Shown in pieces: positions 1-5,888 of a DNA stretch of 7,279 bases. The notes beneath the pieces are model-generated. The model was not told the DNA's origin. It worked only from the letters and a program-made list of their open reading frames with translations, and ran no database searches. The stretch spans positions 1-7,279 of the forward strand of contig VBAB01000416.1 in assembly GCA_005888525.1 (NCBI GenBank). The letters run 5' to 3'. The stretch is from Alphaproteobacteria bacterium (GTDB taxonomy: Bacteria; Pseudomonadota; Alphaproteobacteria; Rhizobiales; Hyphomicrobiaceae). Position 1 is the first letter of the stretch; each line of letters starts with the position of its first letter. Position numbers and translations under genes: made by a program.

Positions 1-257
1 TGGAGCCCTTGGCGCGCGAGATCTTTCCACTGGGGGAGCGCATCGATGCGGAGCCGTGGCTGGGGCGCCGGCCCTGCCTGCCCGACATGCTGCCTATGAT
101 CGGTCGCGGGCCCAAGCACGAGGGCCTGTGGATGAACTTCGGCCACCATCACCTGGGCTTCACGATGGGGCCCGTCACCGGCCGTCTGCTGGCCGAGATG
201 CTGACGGGGGAGGCCCCGTTCACCGACCCGGAGCCCTACCGGGCGGACCGGTTCTAA
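1..257 (+). CDS. FAD-dependent oxidoreductase, D-amino-acid dehydrogenase (DAO/DadA-like) family, C-terminal part
   Basis: This is the last 84 or so codons of a gene that begins before the window; it ends at TAA 255-257. The visible part matches the C-terminal FAD-contacting region of the DAO superfamily. It has a GRRPCLPDMLPMIG segment, which corresponds to the family's 'G-x-RP-x-x-PD-x-x-P-x-IG' motif. This is followed by LWMNFGHHHLGFTMGP and TGRLLAEMLTGEAP, which correspond to the 'GH-x-x-x-G-x-T-x-x-x-x-x-GRLLA-x-x' motif near the isoalloxazine ring. Such enzymes oxidise D-amino acids or other secondary amines and pass electrons to a quinone or to oxygen. The substrate cannot be told because the N-terminal nucleotide-binding and substrate domains are outside the window. 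The family call is firm; the specific dehydrogenase name is not. Confidence 0.85.
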   Translation, partial: EPLAREIFPLGERIDAEPWLGRRPCLPDMLPMIGRGPKHEGLWMNFGHHHLGFTMGPVTGRLLAEMLTGEAPFTDPEPYRADRF

Positions 258-287
258 ACAGCGGTGCCGGCCGGCGGAAGATTTGCT

Positions 288-316
288 TTGGCGGCGGCGA
301 TATTCCGTCAAATACT
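288..316 (+). promoter_or_regulatory. Candidate sigma70-type promoter for the secreted hypothetical protein
   Basis: TTGGCG at 288-293 and AATACT at 311-316 are separated by 17 bases, each matching four of six consensus positions. Transcription would start near 323, about 40 bases before the ATG at 362. The upstream gene ends at 257, so a separate promoter in this 104-base gap is reasonable. This is a pattern match only. Confidence 0.35.
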
Positions 317-361
317 CGGCCCAAGGCCGATGTCCGGCGACTGATTCTTGGGGGTACAGCC

Positions 362-811
362 ATGCATGCTCGCATCCGCCCGTTTGCTCTGCTCCTCCTG
401 GCCGTCCTCGCCACGCCCGAGGCTGTGCTTGCTCAGTCAACCGTAGAGACCGCGTCCAGATGGGGTCTGATCGGCACCTGGAGGCTCGATTGCAGCGTGC
501 CGGCGAGCCGTAGCGACGGGGAGCTGAAGTACGTGGTGCGAGGGGGCAGCCTCTATCACGACCGCGAGTTCGGCGATGCGAGGGATTCCAGCCTGGTCAC
601 GTCGGCAACGAGAAAGGCCGACGGGTCGCTGGAGCTGGTGGTCAAATTCGACTCGCTGTCGCAAACCCGGCAGTTCTCGTTCATCAAGGGAGGCGACGGC
701 CGCATCCGGGCGATATCCAACAGGAACGTCGCTACCAACGAGTACACGATCAAGGACGGGAAGTTCACGTCCAATGGCAACCCCCCGCCGTGGCAGACGC
801 GGTGCTATTGA
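362..811 (+). CDS. Secreted small protein of unknown function
   Basis: This encodes 149 residues. I do not recognise a named family. Residues 1-24 form a standard Sec signal peptide: basic residues at the N-terminus, a Leu-rich core at 8-18, and a VLA|QS cleavage site after Ala24. The ATG at 362 was chosen over upstream in-frame codons because it gives exactly this signal peptide, with a GGGGG stretch at 350-354 as the likely ribosome-binding site. The mature part (about 125 residues) alternates hydrophobic and polar residues in short segments such as GLIGTWRLDCS (35-45), ELKYVVRGGSLYH (54-66) and SLELVVKFDSL (89-99). This suggests a small beta-sheet or lipocalin-like fold in the periplasm. 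It has two cysteines, Cys44 and Cys148 (the next-to-last residue), which could form a disulfide tying the C-terminus to the first strand. It ends 11 bases from a convergent gene. The fold and disulfide are inference. Confidence 0.8.
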   Translation: MHARIRPFALLLLAVLATPEAVLAQSTVETASRWGLIGTWRLDCSVPASRSDGELKYVVRGGSLYHDREFGDARDSSLVTSATRKADGSLELVVKFDSLSQTRQFSFIKGGDGRIRAISNRNVATNEYTIKDGKFTSNGNPPPWQTRCY

Positions 812-822
812 GCATGAGCGTT

Positions 823-1008
823 TCACGAACGGTGCAGATCGCGCTGCAGGATCGGGCGGATGCGCAGGGGGCCGCAGGCGTTCCCGGTCCAGGCGCCGCC
901 GCTGTCCAGGCAGGCCTTGACGAGCTGCTCGCGCTGCGCCTGCCAGCCGAGTAGCAGCAGCAGGGCCAGGGCGAGCAGGCACGCCACCATCAACCGCAAC
1001 CGGGTCAT
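823..1008 (-). CDS. Small membrane-anchored protein with C-x-x-x-GG-x-W-x-x-x-x-C motif, coupled to the P1 peptidase
   Basis: This encodes 61 residues. Its ATG (1008-1006) overlaps the TGA of the peptidase gene (1007-1005) in an ATGA junction. No good Shine-Dalgarno lies just upstream, so translation probably depends on termination and re-initiation from the peptidase. Residues 1-6 carry two arginines and residues 7-21 form one strongly hydrophobic helix that is mostly Leu/Ala. It could be a signal anchor or an uncleaved signal peptide. The part outside the membrane (about 40 residues, probably periplasmic by the positive-inside rule) contains Cys33, Gly37-Gly38, Trp40 and Cys45, a spacing that suggests a small disulfide loop. 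The C-terminus is basic. I do not recognise a characterised family. Its overlap, shared strand and typical membrane-anchor layout argue for a real gene. A role with the peptidase is inferred from linkage only. Confidence 0.65.
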   Translation of the reverse strand: MTRLRLMVACLLALALLLLLGWQAQREQLVKACLDSGGAWTGNACGPLRIRPILQRDLHRS

Positions 1009-2030
1009 GACGCGGGACTCTTGGGGACAAGAGCCGCGAAGCGGTCCTTCCAGGCCGGCAACGCGCCGGGGAACGGCAGAGCGGTTGCCTCGTAGACGCC
1101 CCGCGCGACGGCCCGGGCGAGACAATCGGCGGCGGCGAGGCCGATGTCGGTGAGGTCGTGCATCGCCTCGCGCATGGGCTTCTGCAACGTAGCGACCGCG
1201 AACACCGTGTCGCCGTCCATGGGCGCGTGCGCCGGCCGGATGGCGCGGGCGAGCCCGTCGTCGGCCATGATGGCGAGGCGCTTGACCTGGGCTTTGGTCA
1301 GGACGGCGTCGGTGACCACGAGAGCAATCGTGGTGGAGGGCGGCGGGCCACCCTTCATGCGCAAGCGCAGGGCCTCGGGCGGCACGTGAGCCGGCGTGCC
1401 GAGACCGCCGAACTCGGCGCCGACCTCGCAGGCACCGGCCCAGAAATGTGGTCCCTCCCCGATGAGCGTGGAGCCCACCGCGTTGACCACGACGATCGCA
1501 CCGACGGCGAACCCGGACGGCGTCACCGCGCTGGCCGATCCGACGCCCCCCTTGAAGGTGGCGGTGGTGGCGCCGTAGCCGCCGCCGGCCGTGCCGAGCG
1601 CGAAGGGATCGCTGCTTGCGGATTGCGTCGCCAGCCAGCCCAGCTCCCAGTATGGCGGCATGCGGCCCCAGTCCTTGTCGCCGCCGTTCAGGAGGTCGAA
1701 GGTGGTGGCCTGCACGGCGATCGGGACATTGACGCTGCCGACGGAGAAGCCGCGGCCCTGCTGGCGCAGCAGCGCAATCGCGCCTCCCGCTGCGTCCAGG
1801 CCGAACACCGAGCCACCCGAAAGCAGCACGGCGTCGATCCCGGCTACCGTCATCTCCGGCTCGAGCAGGGCGGTGTCGCGACCGCCCGGTCCGCCGCCCT
1901 GAGCGACGGCGGAGGCGACATTGGCCGTATCGAAGACGATGGCCGTCACGCCCGTGGCGACGCGTGGGTCCTGCGCATGGCCGACGCGAATGCCCGCAAG
2001 ATCGGTGATGAGATTCTGCAACAGCGGCAT
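1005..2030 (-). CDS. P1 family N-terminal-nucleophile peptidase (DmpA / NylC-like)
   Basis: This encodes 341 residues. P1-family enzymes are self-processing hydrolases: the precursor cuts itself and exposes an N-terminal Ser or Thr that acts as nucleophile. Known members include the aminopeptidase DmpA, beta-aminopeptidases and the nylon-oligomer hydrolase NylC. The family shows in LITDLAGIRVGHAQD (7-21), AQGGGPGGRDTALLEP (43-58), LLSGGSVFGLDAAGG (69-83), VVNAVG (181-186) and RLAIMADDGLARAIRP (251-266). The expected self-cleavage point is the PPPS|TTIALVV region, with Thr233 as nucleophile. Asp272 and Asp274 sit 39 and 41 residues after it, the spacing I recall for the two catalytic-site Asp residues of NylC. 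Asn183 is probably the oxyanion Asn and Lys160 a possible catalytic Lys. Ser232 replaces the Asn or Gly usual before the cut. There is no signal peptide, so it is probably cytoplasmic. ATG 2030 was chosen because homology begins right after it, although its own ribosome-binding site is weak. The substrate is unknown. Confidence 0.9.
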   Translation of the reverse strand: MPLLQNLITDLAGIRVGHAQDPRVATGVTAIVFDTANVASAVAQGGGPGGRDTALLEPEMTVAGIDAVLLSGGSVFGLDAAGGAIALLRQQGRGFSVGSVNVPIAVQATTFDLLNGGDKDWGRMPPYWELGWLATQSASSDPFALGTAGGGYGATTATFKGGVGSASAVTPSGFAVGAIVVVNAVGSTLIGEGPHFWAGACEVGAEFGGLGTPAHVPPEALRLRMKGGPPPSTTIALVVTDAVLTKAQVKRLAIMADDGLARAIRPAHAPMDGDTVFAVATLQKPMREAMHDLTDIGLAAADCLARAVARGVYEATALPFPGALPAWKDRFAALVPKSPAS

Positions 2031-2047
2031 GCGAGTCTCGGCTGCAT
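1946..2047 (-). CDS. Possible 33-codon upstream ORF overlapping the peptidase start, Cys-rich
   Basis: An ATG at 2047-2045 lies 7 bases after an AAGGGGG Shine-Dalgarno-like sequence, much better placed than anything before the peptidase ATG. It is out of frame with the peptidase and runs 33 codons to a TGA at 1948-1946, overlapping the first 28 or so peptidase codons. The peptide begins MQPRLACRCC, with three cysteines in four codons, and is otherwise basic. It may be a leader peptide controlling peptidase translation, or simply chance. No homology support can be given. Confidence 0.25.
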   Translation of the reverse strand: MQPRLACRCCRISSPILRAFASAMRRTHASPRA

Positions 2048-2084
2048 GGTTCAGCCCCCTTCTCGGCAAGGTGGCGTGCAGTCC

Positions 2085-2113
2085 CTTATACCGGCGGGCG
2101 CAGGAATTGACAG
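2085..2113 (-). promoter_or_regulatory. Candidate promoter for the P1 peptidase gene
   Basis: Read on the minus strand, CTGTCA (2113-2108) and TATAAG (2090-2085) are separated by 17 bases. The -10 box matches five of six consensus positions and the -35 box four. It lies right after the merR stop and would start transcription near 2078, leaving a leader of about 48 bases that includes the upstream ATG at 2047. The peptidase could therefore be transcribed apart from merR. Confidence 0.4.
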
Positions 2114-2115
2114 GC

Positions 2116-2592
2116 TCAGCCGGCACGCTCGCGTCGAGCGTCGGCGCCACCGCTTCCAGCGACGGTGGTGGCGAGGATGGCCTGACAGGCATCAAGCTCC
2201 GCGGCGATGGCTCGCAGTGCCCCGAGCTCGGGTGCGCTCAGCAGCAGCGGCGCACCCTTGGCAGCGACGGACGGCGGCGACTGCCGGGCCGCGCGCGACT
2301 GGCGGACCGCGCCGGCGGCGCAGCTGGCGCCGGCCAGCTTGACATGCTCGACGCCCTGCTCGCGCAGGAGGCGTTGCACACCCTCGATCTTGTAGCCCGC
2401 GTTCTGCAGCAGGTGGCGAATGCCCTTCAGGAGCTCCACGTCACCGGGCCGATAGAGCCGCCGTCCGCCCCCGCGCTTCATGGGCTTGAGCTGTGGGAAC
2501 TTGGCCTCCCAGAAGCGCAGCACGTGTTTCTTGACGCCCAGCTCGACGGCCACCTCGCCGATATTGCGAAATGCTTCCACTGCCTTTGACAA
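2116..2592 (-). CDS. MerR family transcriptional regulator
   Basis: This encodes 158 residues. The N-terminal winged helix-turn-helix is clear. The HTH IGEVAVELGVKKHVLRFWEA spans residues 11-30. The wing GGGRRLYRPGDVELLKGI (41-58) follows, then the helix LLQNAGYKIEGVQRLLREQ (61-79). Residues 90-115 are low-complexity, rich in Ala, Ser and Arg, and residues 118-145 form a Leu/Ala-rich helix that could support dimer formation. No cysteine cluster or ligand-binding domain is visible, so this is not a typical metal-sensing MerR. It is the short form that sits next to ihfA in many alphaproteobacteria. Its target is not known to me. The start is TTG at 2592-2590, preceded by a run of six Gs about 8 bases upstream; an alternative GTG lies four codons in. 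It is 31 bases downstream of ihfA and probably co-transcribed with it. Cys residues occur only in the tail (Cys91, Cys136). Confidence 0.9.
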   Translation of the reverse strand: MSKAVEAFRNIGEVAVELGVKKHVLRFWEAKFPQLKPMKRGGGRRLYRPGDVELLKGIRHLLQNAGYKIEGVQRLLREQGVEHVKLAGASCAAGAVRQSRAARQSPPSVAAKGAPLLLSAPELGALRAIAAELDACQAILATTVAGSGGADARRERAG

Positions 2593-2606
2593 GGCCGACC
2601 CCCCGC

Positions 2607-2653
2607 AAAAAAAGGCTTTCCGACTACTCGGCGGCGTTGCGCCGGATCAAGCC
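2607..2653 (-). terminator. Possible intrinsic terminator or attenuator at the 3' end of ihfA
   Basis: On the minus strand GGCTT (2653-2649) can pair with AAGCC (2618-2614). An inner CGGCG-CAA-CGCCG hairpin occupies 2644-2632. Seven Ts follow at once (2613-2607). The structure overlaps the last ihfA codons and the stem is imperfect, so it may only partly reduce read-through into merR. Confidence 0.35.
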
Positions 2654-2941
2654 GGCGTTGATGCGCTGCTTCATGATGTTGCTGGGCCGAAACACCAGCA
2701 CGCGCCGCGGCGTGATGGGCACTTCCTGGCCCGTCTTGGGGTTGCGTCCGACGCGCTCTCCCTTCTTGCGAATGCCGAAGGAACCGAAGGAGGAGAGCTT
2801 CACCGATCGTCCCGATGCCAGGCTGGCCGAGATTTCGTGCAGGATGAGCTCGACGAGCTCCTGGGACTCGTTACGCGGTAGTCCGACCTTCTGGACCACC
2901 GCTTCCGCAAGGTCCGCGCGTGTGAGCGTTTTGCCACCCAT
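2624..2941 (-). CDS. ihfA: Integration host factor subunit alpha
   Basis: This encodes 105 residues, the usual length for the alpha subunit of IHF in alphaproteobacteria. IHF is a heterodimer with IhfB (not in this window) that bends DNA sharply and acts in nucleoid structure, transcription, replication and site-specific recombination. The HU/IHF fold is plain: the helical part covers residues 6-44, followed by SVKLSSFGSFGIRKKGERVG (46-65). The beta-arm GRNPKTGQEVPITPRRVLVF (65-84) carries the intercalating Pro68. The C-terminal helix is FRPSNIMKQRINAG (84-97). The opening LTRADLAEAV and the arm favour IhfA over HU or IhfB. ATG 2941 is preceded by GGGGAGGGG about 10 bases upstream, a strong ribosome-binding site. 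It has its own good promoter and lies between fabH and merR, a common alphaproteobacterial order. Confidence 0.96.
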   Translation of the reverse strand: MGGKTLTRADLAEAVVQKVGLPRNESQELVELILHEISASLASGRSVKLSSFGSFGIRKKGERVGRNPKTGQEVPITPRRVLVFRPSNIMKQRINAGLIRRNAAE

Positions 2942-2977
2942 TTTAATCTACCCCTCCCCAACACCCTACCGCGGGAG

Positions 2978-3006
2978 ATGCTAACGGCCGCATTTTCTGG
3001 GGTCAA
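2978..3006 (-). promoter_or_regulatory. Promoter of ihfA
   Basis: On the minus strand TTGACC (3006-3001) and TAGCAT (2983-2978) are separated by exactly 17 bases. The -35 box matches five of six consensus positions and the -10 box four. Transcription would start near 2971, about 30 bases before the ihfA ATG and just ahead of its strong ribosome-binding site. It lies in the 112-base gap after fabH, so ihfA-merR can be expressed apart from the lipid genes. Confidence 0.6.
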
Positions 3007-3053
3007 CAACAACCAGCTGAAATTGCACGCTTAAATCGAACGGTGTGGACTTT

Positions 3054-4031
3054 TCACCAACGCGCCAGCGCAGCACCCCACGTCAGGCCGCCGCCCATGG
3101 CCTCCATCAGCACCAGACGGCCTTCGGTCAAGCGCCGGTCCTCGAGCGCCTGATTGAGCGCCAGCGGGATCGAGGCCGCGGACGTATTGCCGTGCCTGGC
3201 CAGCGTGTAGACGATCTTGGCGGGCTCGATGCCCAGGCGATGGGCGATGCCGTCGAGGATGCGCTTGTTGGCCTGGTGCGGCACGTACAGGTCCACCTCG
3301 CCGGGGGCGTAGCCGGTCATCACCAGGGTCTCCTCTATGACGCCGGCTATCTTCTGCACGGCGTGGCGGAACACCTCGCGGCCGTTCATGCGCAGATGGC
3401 CGGTGGTCTTGGTCGAGCCGGGCCCGCCATCGACATAGAGCAGGTCCTCGAAGCGCCCGTCGGAGCGGATGCGGGTGGCAAGGATGCCGCGATCCTCGCG
3501 GCTGCCGAGCTGCGTCTGCGCCTCCAATACCACCGCGCCCGCACCATCCCCGAACAGCACGCAGGTGCCGCGATCAGACCAGTCCAGGATGCGCGAGAAA
3601 GTTTCCGCCCCGACCACCACGGCGCGCTTGAACTGCCCAGTCTTCAGGAAGTTGTCGGCGATGGACAATGCGTAGATGAAGCCCGAGCACACGGCCTGCA
3701 CGTCGAAGGCAGCGCCCCTGGTGATGCCGAGCCCGGCCTGGATGCGCACGCCGGTGGCCGGAAAGGTGCGATCGGGCGTCGAGGTCGCGCAGACCACGAG
3801 ATCGATATCGACGGGATCGATGCCGGCGCGCACGAGCGCCTGGCGCGAGGCGGCGATGCCCAGATCGGAGGTGAGCTCGCCCTCCTCGGCAATGTGGCGC
3901 TCCTCGATGCCGGTGCGCTCACGGATCCAAGCGTCGGTGGTATCGACGAGGCGCGACAGATCGTCGTTGGTCATGACGCGCTTGGGCAAGTGGGCGCCGA
4001 CGCCGCGGATCACGGATCGAATGAATGCCAC
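3054..4031 (-). CDS. fabH: Beta-ketoacyl-ACP synthase III
   Basis: This encodes 325 residues, normal for FabH. The enzyme condenses acetyl-CoA with malonyl-ACP to start each round of type II fatty-acid synthesis in the cytoplasm. All three catalytic residues are present: Cys115 in DVQAVCSGF, His252 in PHQANKRI and Asn282 in RHGNTSAASIP. The N-terminal thiolase-fold motif DAWIRERTGIEERHIA (33-48) and the C-terminal MGGGLTWGA (312-320) are also typical. The start is GTG at 4031-4029, with GAGGTGA a few bases upstream. An ATG slightly further up is followed by a stop after two codons, so it is not used. fabH lies 71 bases after plsX, the order found in many bacteria. That gap holds a perfect TTGACA (4087-4082) without a matching -10 box. 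Confidence 0.97.
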   Translation of the reverse strand: MAFIRSVIRGVGAHLPKRVMTNDDLSRLVDTTDAWIRERTGIEERHIAEEGELTSDLGIAASRQALVRAGIDPVDIDLVVCATSTPDRTFPATGVRIQAGLGITRGAAFDVQAVCSGFIYALSIADNFLKTGQFKRAVVVGAETFSRILDWSDRGTCVLFGDGAGAVVLEAQTQLGSREDRGILATRIRSDGRFEDLLYVDGGPGSTKTTGHLRMNGREVFRHAVQKIAGVIEETLVMTGYAPGEVDLYVPHQANKRILDGIAHRLGIEPAKIVYTLARHGNTSAASIPLALNQALEDRRLTEGRLVLMEAMGGGLTWGAALARW

Positions 4032-4102
4032 GTCTCACCTCATATTCCGCATTCCGTGCAGGAACGACAGTCGGCCCCAGATGTCAAACTGTGGCGCGGC
4101 AA

Positions 4103-5155
4103 TCATGAGGAGCCACGCGCCTGCTGAGGTTCGCCCAGTTTGCCGTGCAAGGCGTCCAGATCGGATGCCAGCCGCTCGACCACGCGGCTCTCGGCCATGT
4201 CGTAGCCGACTTCGATGGCGCTGGCGAAGCCGAGTGCGTCCGTGCCTCCGTGGCTCTTGATGGCAATGCCGTTGAGGCCCAAGAACGGCCCGCCGTTGAA
4301 ACGCCGCGGGTCCATGCGGTCTTTCAGGGCGCGCAACCCTTGCTGGGCCAGGAATGCCCCCACCTGGGCGGCGATGGAGCCCGACAGCGCCTCGCGCACC
4401 CAGGCCGCCATCTGCTTGGCCGTGCCTTCGGCAGTCTTGAGCGCGATATTGCCGGCGAAACCCTCGACGACGATCACATCGGCGATCCCCTGGCCGATCT
4501 GGTCGCCCTCGACGAAGCCGATGTAGTCGATCGGCAGCTCGTTCTCCTTGAGCCAGGCATGCGCCTGCTTGACCTCCTCGATGCCCTTGATCTCCTCCAC
4601 GCCGATATTCAGCAATCCCACGCGCGGCCGCTCGATGTGCAGGACGGCGCGAGCCATGGCGGCTCCCATCAGCGCGAACTCCGCCAGCTGGGCGGCGGTG
4701 GCGCCGATGTTGGCTCCGAGATCGAGAACGATGCAGGCTCCCGTCAGGGTCGGCCATTGCCCGGCGATTGCCGGCCGCTCGATGCCCACCATGGGGGTCA
4801 GAACCAGCCTCGCCATGGCCATGAGGGCGCCGGTATTGCCGGCCGATACCACGAAGTCGGCTTCGCCCTTGTGCACGGCCTCGACCGCCAGCCACATGCT
4901 GGACCCGCGACCGCGGCGCAGCGCCTGGCTCGGCTTGTCCCGCATCTCCACGACCGCATCGGTATGGATGATGCGGGAGCGGGTGAGGAGGGCAGGATGC
5001 TCCAGCAGATGCGGCGCAATGCGGCCCTCGTCGCCGAAGAGAAGAAACGTCACGCCGGGATGGCGCTCGAGGGCGATGGCGGCGCCGGGCACTACGACGG
5101 CTGGGCCAGCGTCTCCTCCCATGGCGTCAAGGGATATGGTTCGCGGTGCTGCCAT
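4103..5155 (-). CDS. plsX: Phosphate acyltransferase PlsX
   Basis: This encodes 350 residues, the normal length. PlsX converts acyl-ACP and phosphate to acyl-phosphate, which PlsY uses to make lysophosphatidic acid; it works as a peripheral membrane enzyme. Recognisable motifs are ISLDAMGGDAGP (7-18), VVSAGNTGALMA (102-113), VLDLGANIG (143-151), FVEGD (214-218), VVEGFAGNIALK (229-240) and FNGGPFLGLNGIAIKSHGG (286-304). Residue 186 in NIGVEEIKG is Val where many family members have Glu. The C-terminal 15 or so residues are poorly conserved. ATG 5155 starts directly at the conserved N-terminus, with an AGGGG sequence close upstream. It heads the plsX-fabH pair and has a candidate promoter at 5245-5272, about 90 bases before the start. 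In E. coli, rpmF lies between yceD and plsX; here it does not. Confidence 0.97.
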   Translation of the reverse strand: MAAPRTISLDAMGGDAGPAVVVPGAAIALERHPGVTFLLFGDEGRIAPHLLEHPALLTRSRIIHTDAVVEMRDKPSQALRRGRGSSMWLAVEAVHKGEADFVVSAGNTGALMAMARLVLTPMVGIERPAIAGQWPTLTGACIVLDLGANIGATAAQLAEFALMGAAMARAVLHIERPRVGLLNIGVEEIKGIEEVKQAHAWLKENELPIDYIGFVEGDQIGQGIADVIVVEGFAGNIALKTAEGTAKQMAAWVREALSGSIAAQVGAFLAQQGLRALKDRMDPRRFNGGPFLGLNGIAIKSHGGTDALGFASAIEVGYDMAESRVVERLASDLDALHGKLGEPQQARGSS

Positions 5156-5244
5156 GACCCCTGTCGTCCGCCGTTGCGCGACTCGTTCACCTGCACCGGC
5201 TTGGCCGGCGCGGCCTCAACCGCGGGTGCCCCCAAAGACGATCG

Positions 5245-5272
5245 ACCATAGCCGGTTGCGGCTGCGAGACAA
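5245..5272 (-). promoter_or_regulatory. Candidate promoter for plsX-fabH
   Basis: On the minus strand TTGTCT (5272-5267) and TATGGT (5250-5245) are separated by 16 bases, each matching four of six consensus positions. The site is inside the 184-base gap between DUF177 and plsX and predicts a leader of roughly 80 bases. A TAGAAT further upstream (5285-5280) is a better -10 box but has no acceptable -35 partner. Confidence 0.4.
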
Positions 5273-5339
5273 CCAGATTCTAGGACGGCGGAAGAGGCCG
5301 AAACTCGGCTCCAAAGGGGCGAAAACCGCGGTTGAGCGG

Positions 5340-5888
5340 TCAATCCTTGGTCTTGAGGTTGGCCAGGACCGCGAAGGGGTTTTCGGTCTTGCCGCCGGGG
5401 GCATCCGCGGGGTTCGGCGACTGCCAATCGAGGACCGCGTCGGGCTTGCGTGGAAACGGATCGATGGTTGCAGCCAAGCTTTCGAAGACGACACGGCCGA
5501 CTGCGATCTGCCCCGCGACAATCGGCTCCCGCTCGGGCTCATCGTCGACGACCAGCTCACCGCTCTCCGGTGCTGGCATGTGCTCCTGCGGCCAGAATAC
5601 GGCCTCGAATGCTTCCTCGATGGTGGTGTCGATGGGCTCGAGCGTCACGACGCAGGCCTGCCTCACTTCCGCGCGCAGCCGCCCCGACAGCCGATAGTGC
5701 CCCCCTACGGTCGGCACGATGGTGTAGTCCACGTTCAGGCCCGCGCAGACGATGAGGTCGAGGGCCTGGGCGATCCTGGCGAGCTCATCCGGGGTCGCCT
5801 CGCGCTGCGTCGACAACCCCGATTCGGGGATATCGTGCACTGCGTGATTCCACGCGAGCTCTGCGGTCGTGCTGGTCTTGCGCGTCAT
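5340..5888 (-). CDS. DUF177 / YceD family protein
   Basis: This encodes 182 residues. DUF177 (YceD) proteins are widespread. In bacteria and plastids they have been linked to 23S rRNA or large-subunit biogenesis, but the biochemical role is not settled. Typical features are RLSGRLRAEVRQACVVTLEPI (66-86) with the conserved Cys79, VGRVVFESLAATIDPFPRKP (130-149), and the C-terminal ENPFAVLANLKTKD (169-182). The middle, residues 105-122, is very acidic. The ATG at 5888-5886 overlaps the TGA of the chaperone gene (5887-5885) as ATGA, so the two are translationally coupled; a GGGAAG stretch lies about 9 bases upstream. An upstream in-frame ATG (5930) would add 14 residues with no family resemblance and was not chosen. 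It precedes plsX, as in many Proteobacteria. Confidence 0.92.
   Translation of the reverse strand: MTRKTSTTAELAWNHAVHDIPESGLSTQREATPDELARIAQALDLIVCAGLNVDYTIVPTVGGHYRLSGRLRAEVRQACVVTLEPIDTTIEEAFEAVFWPQEHMPAPESGELVVDDEPEREPIVAGQIAVGRVVFESLAATIDPFPRKPDAVLDWQSPNPADAPGGKTENPFAVLANLKTKD

Noticed and set aside
56..361. In-frame extension of the secreted protein upstream of 362
   Set aside because: It overlaps the oxidoreductase in another frame, is Pro/Arg/Gly-rich like a shadow frame, and would bury the clear signal peptide at 362.
2031..2115. tRNA-Pro, often found downstream of merR in this neighbourhood
   Set aside because: The 85-base gap shows no cloverleaf or T-loop sequence.
2031..2195. N-terminal 55-residue extension of the P1 peptidase
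   Set aside because: It overlaps the end of merR, has no family resemblance, and homology starts just after the ATG at 2030.
1158..2342. Long plus-strand open frame opposite the peptidase and merR
   Set aside because: It is a shadow of GC-rich genes on the other strand; the translation is Arg/Gly/His-rich with no domain.
4082..4087. Perfect TTGACA on the minus strand in the plsX-fabH gap
   Set aside because: No acceptable -10 box lies 16-18 bases downstream, so it was not called a promoter.
3045..4127. Long plus-strand open frame opposite fabH
   Set aside because: A shadow of fabH, whose catalytic residues are all intact on the minus strand.
5291..5340. Hairpins after DUF177 (ACCGC/GCGGT with TTTT, and CCGA/TCGG)
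   Set aside because: Stems are only four to five pairs, one overlaps the stop codon, and T tracts are short; not convincing as terminators.
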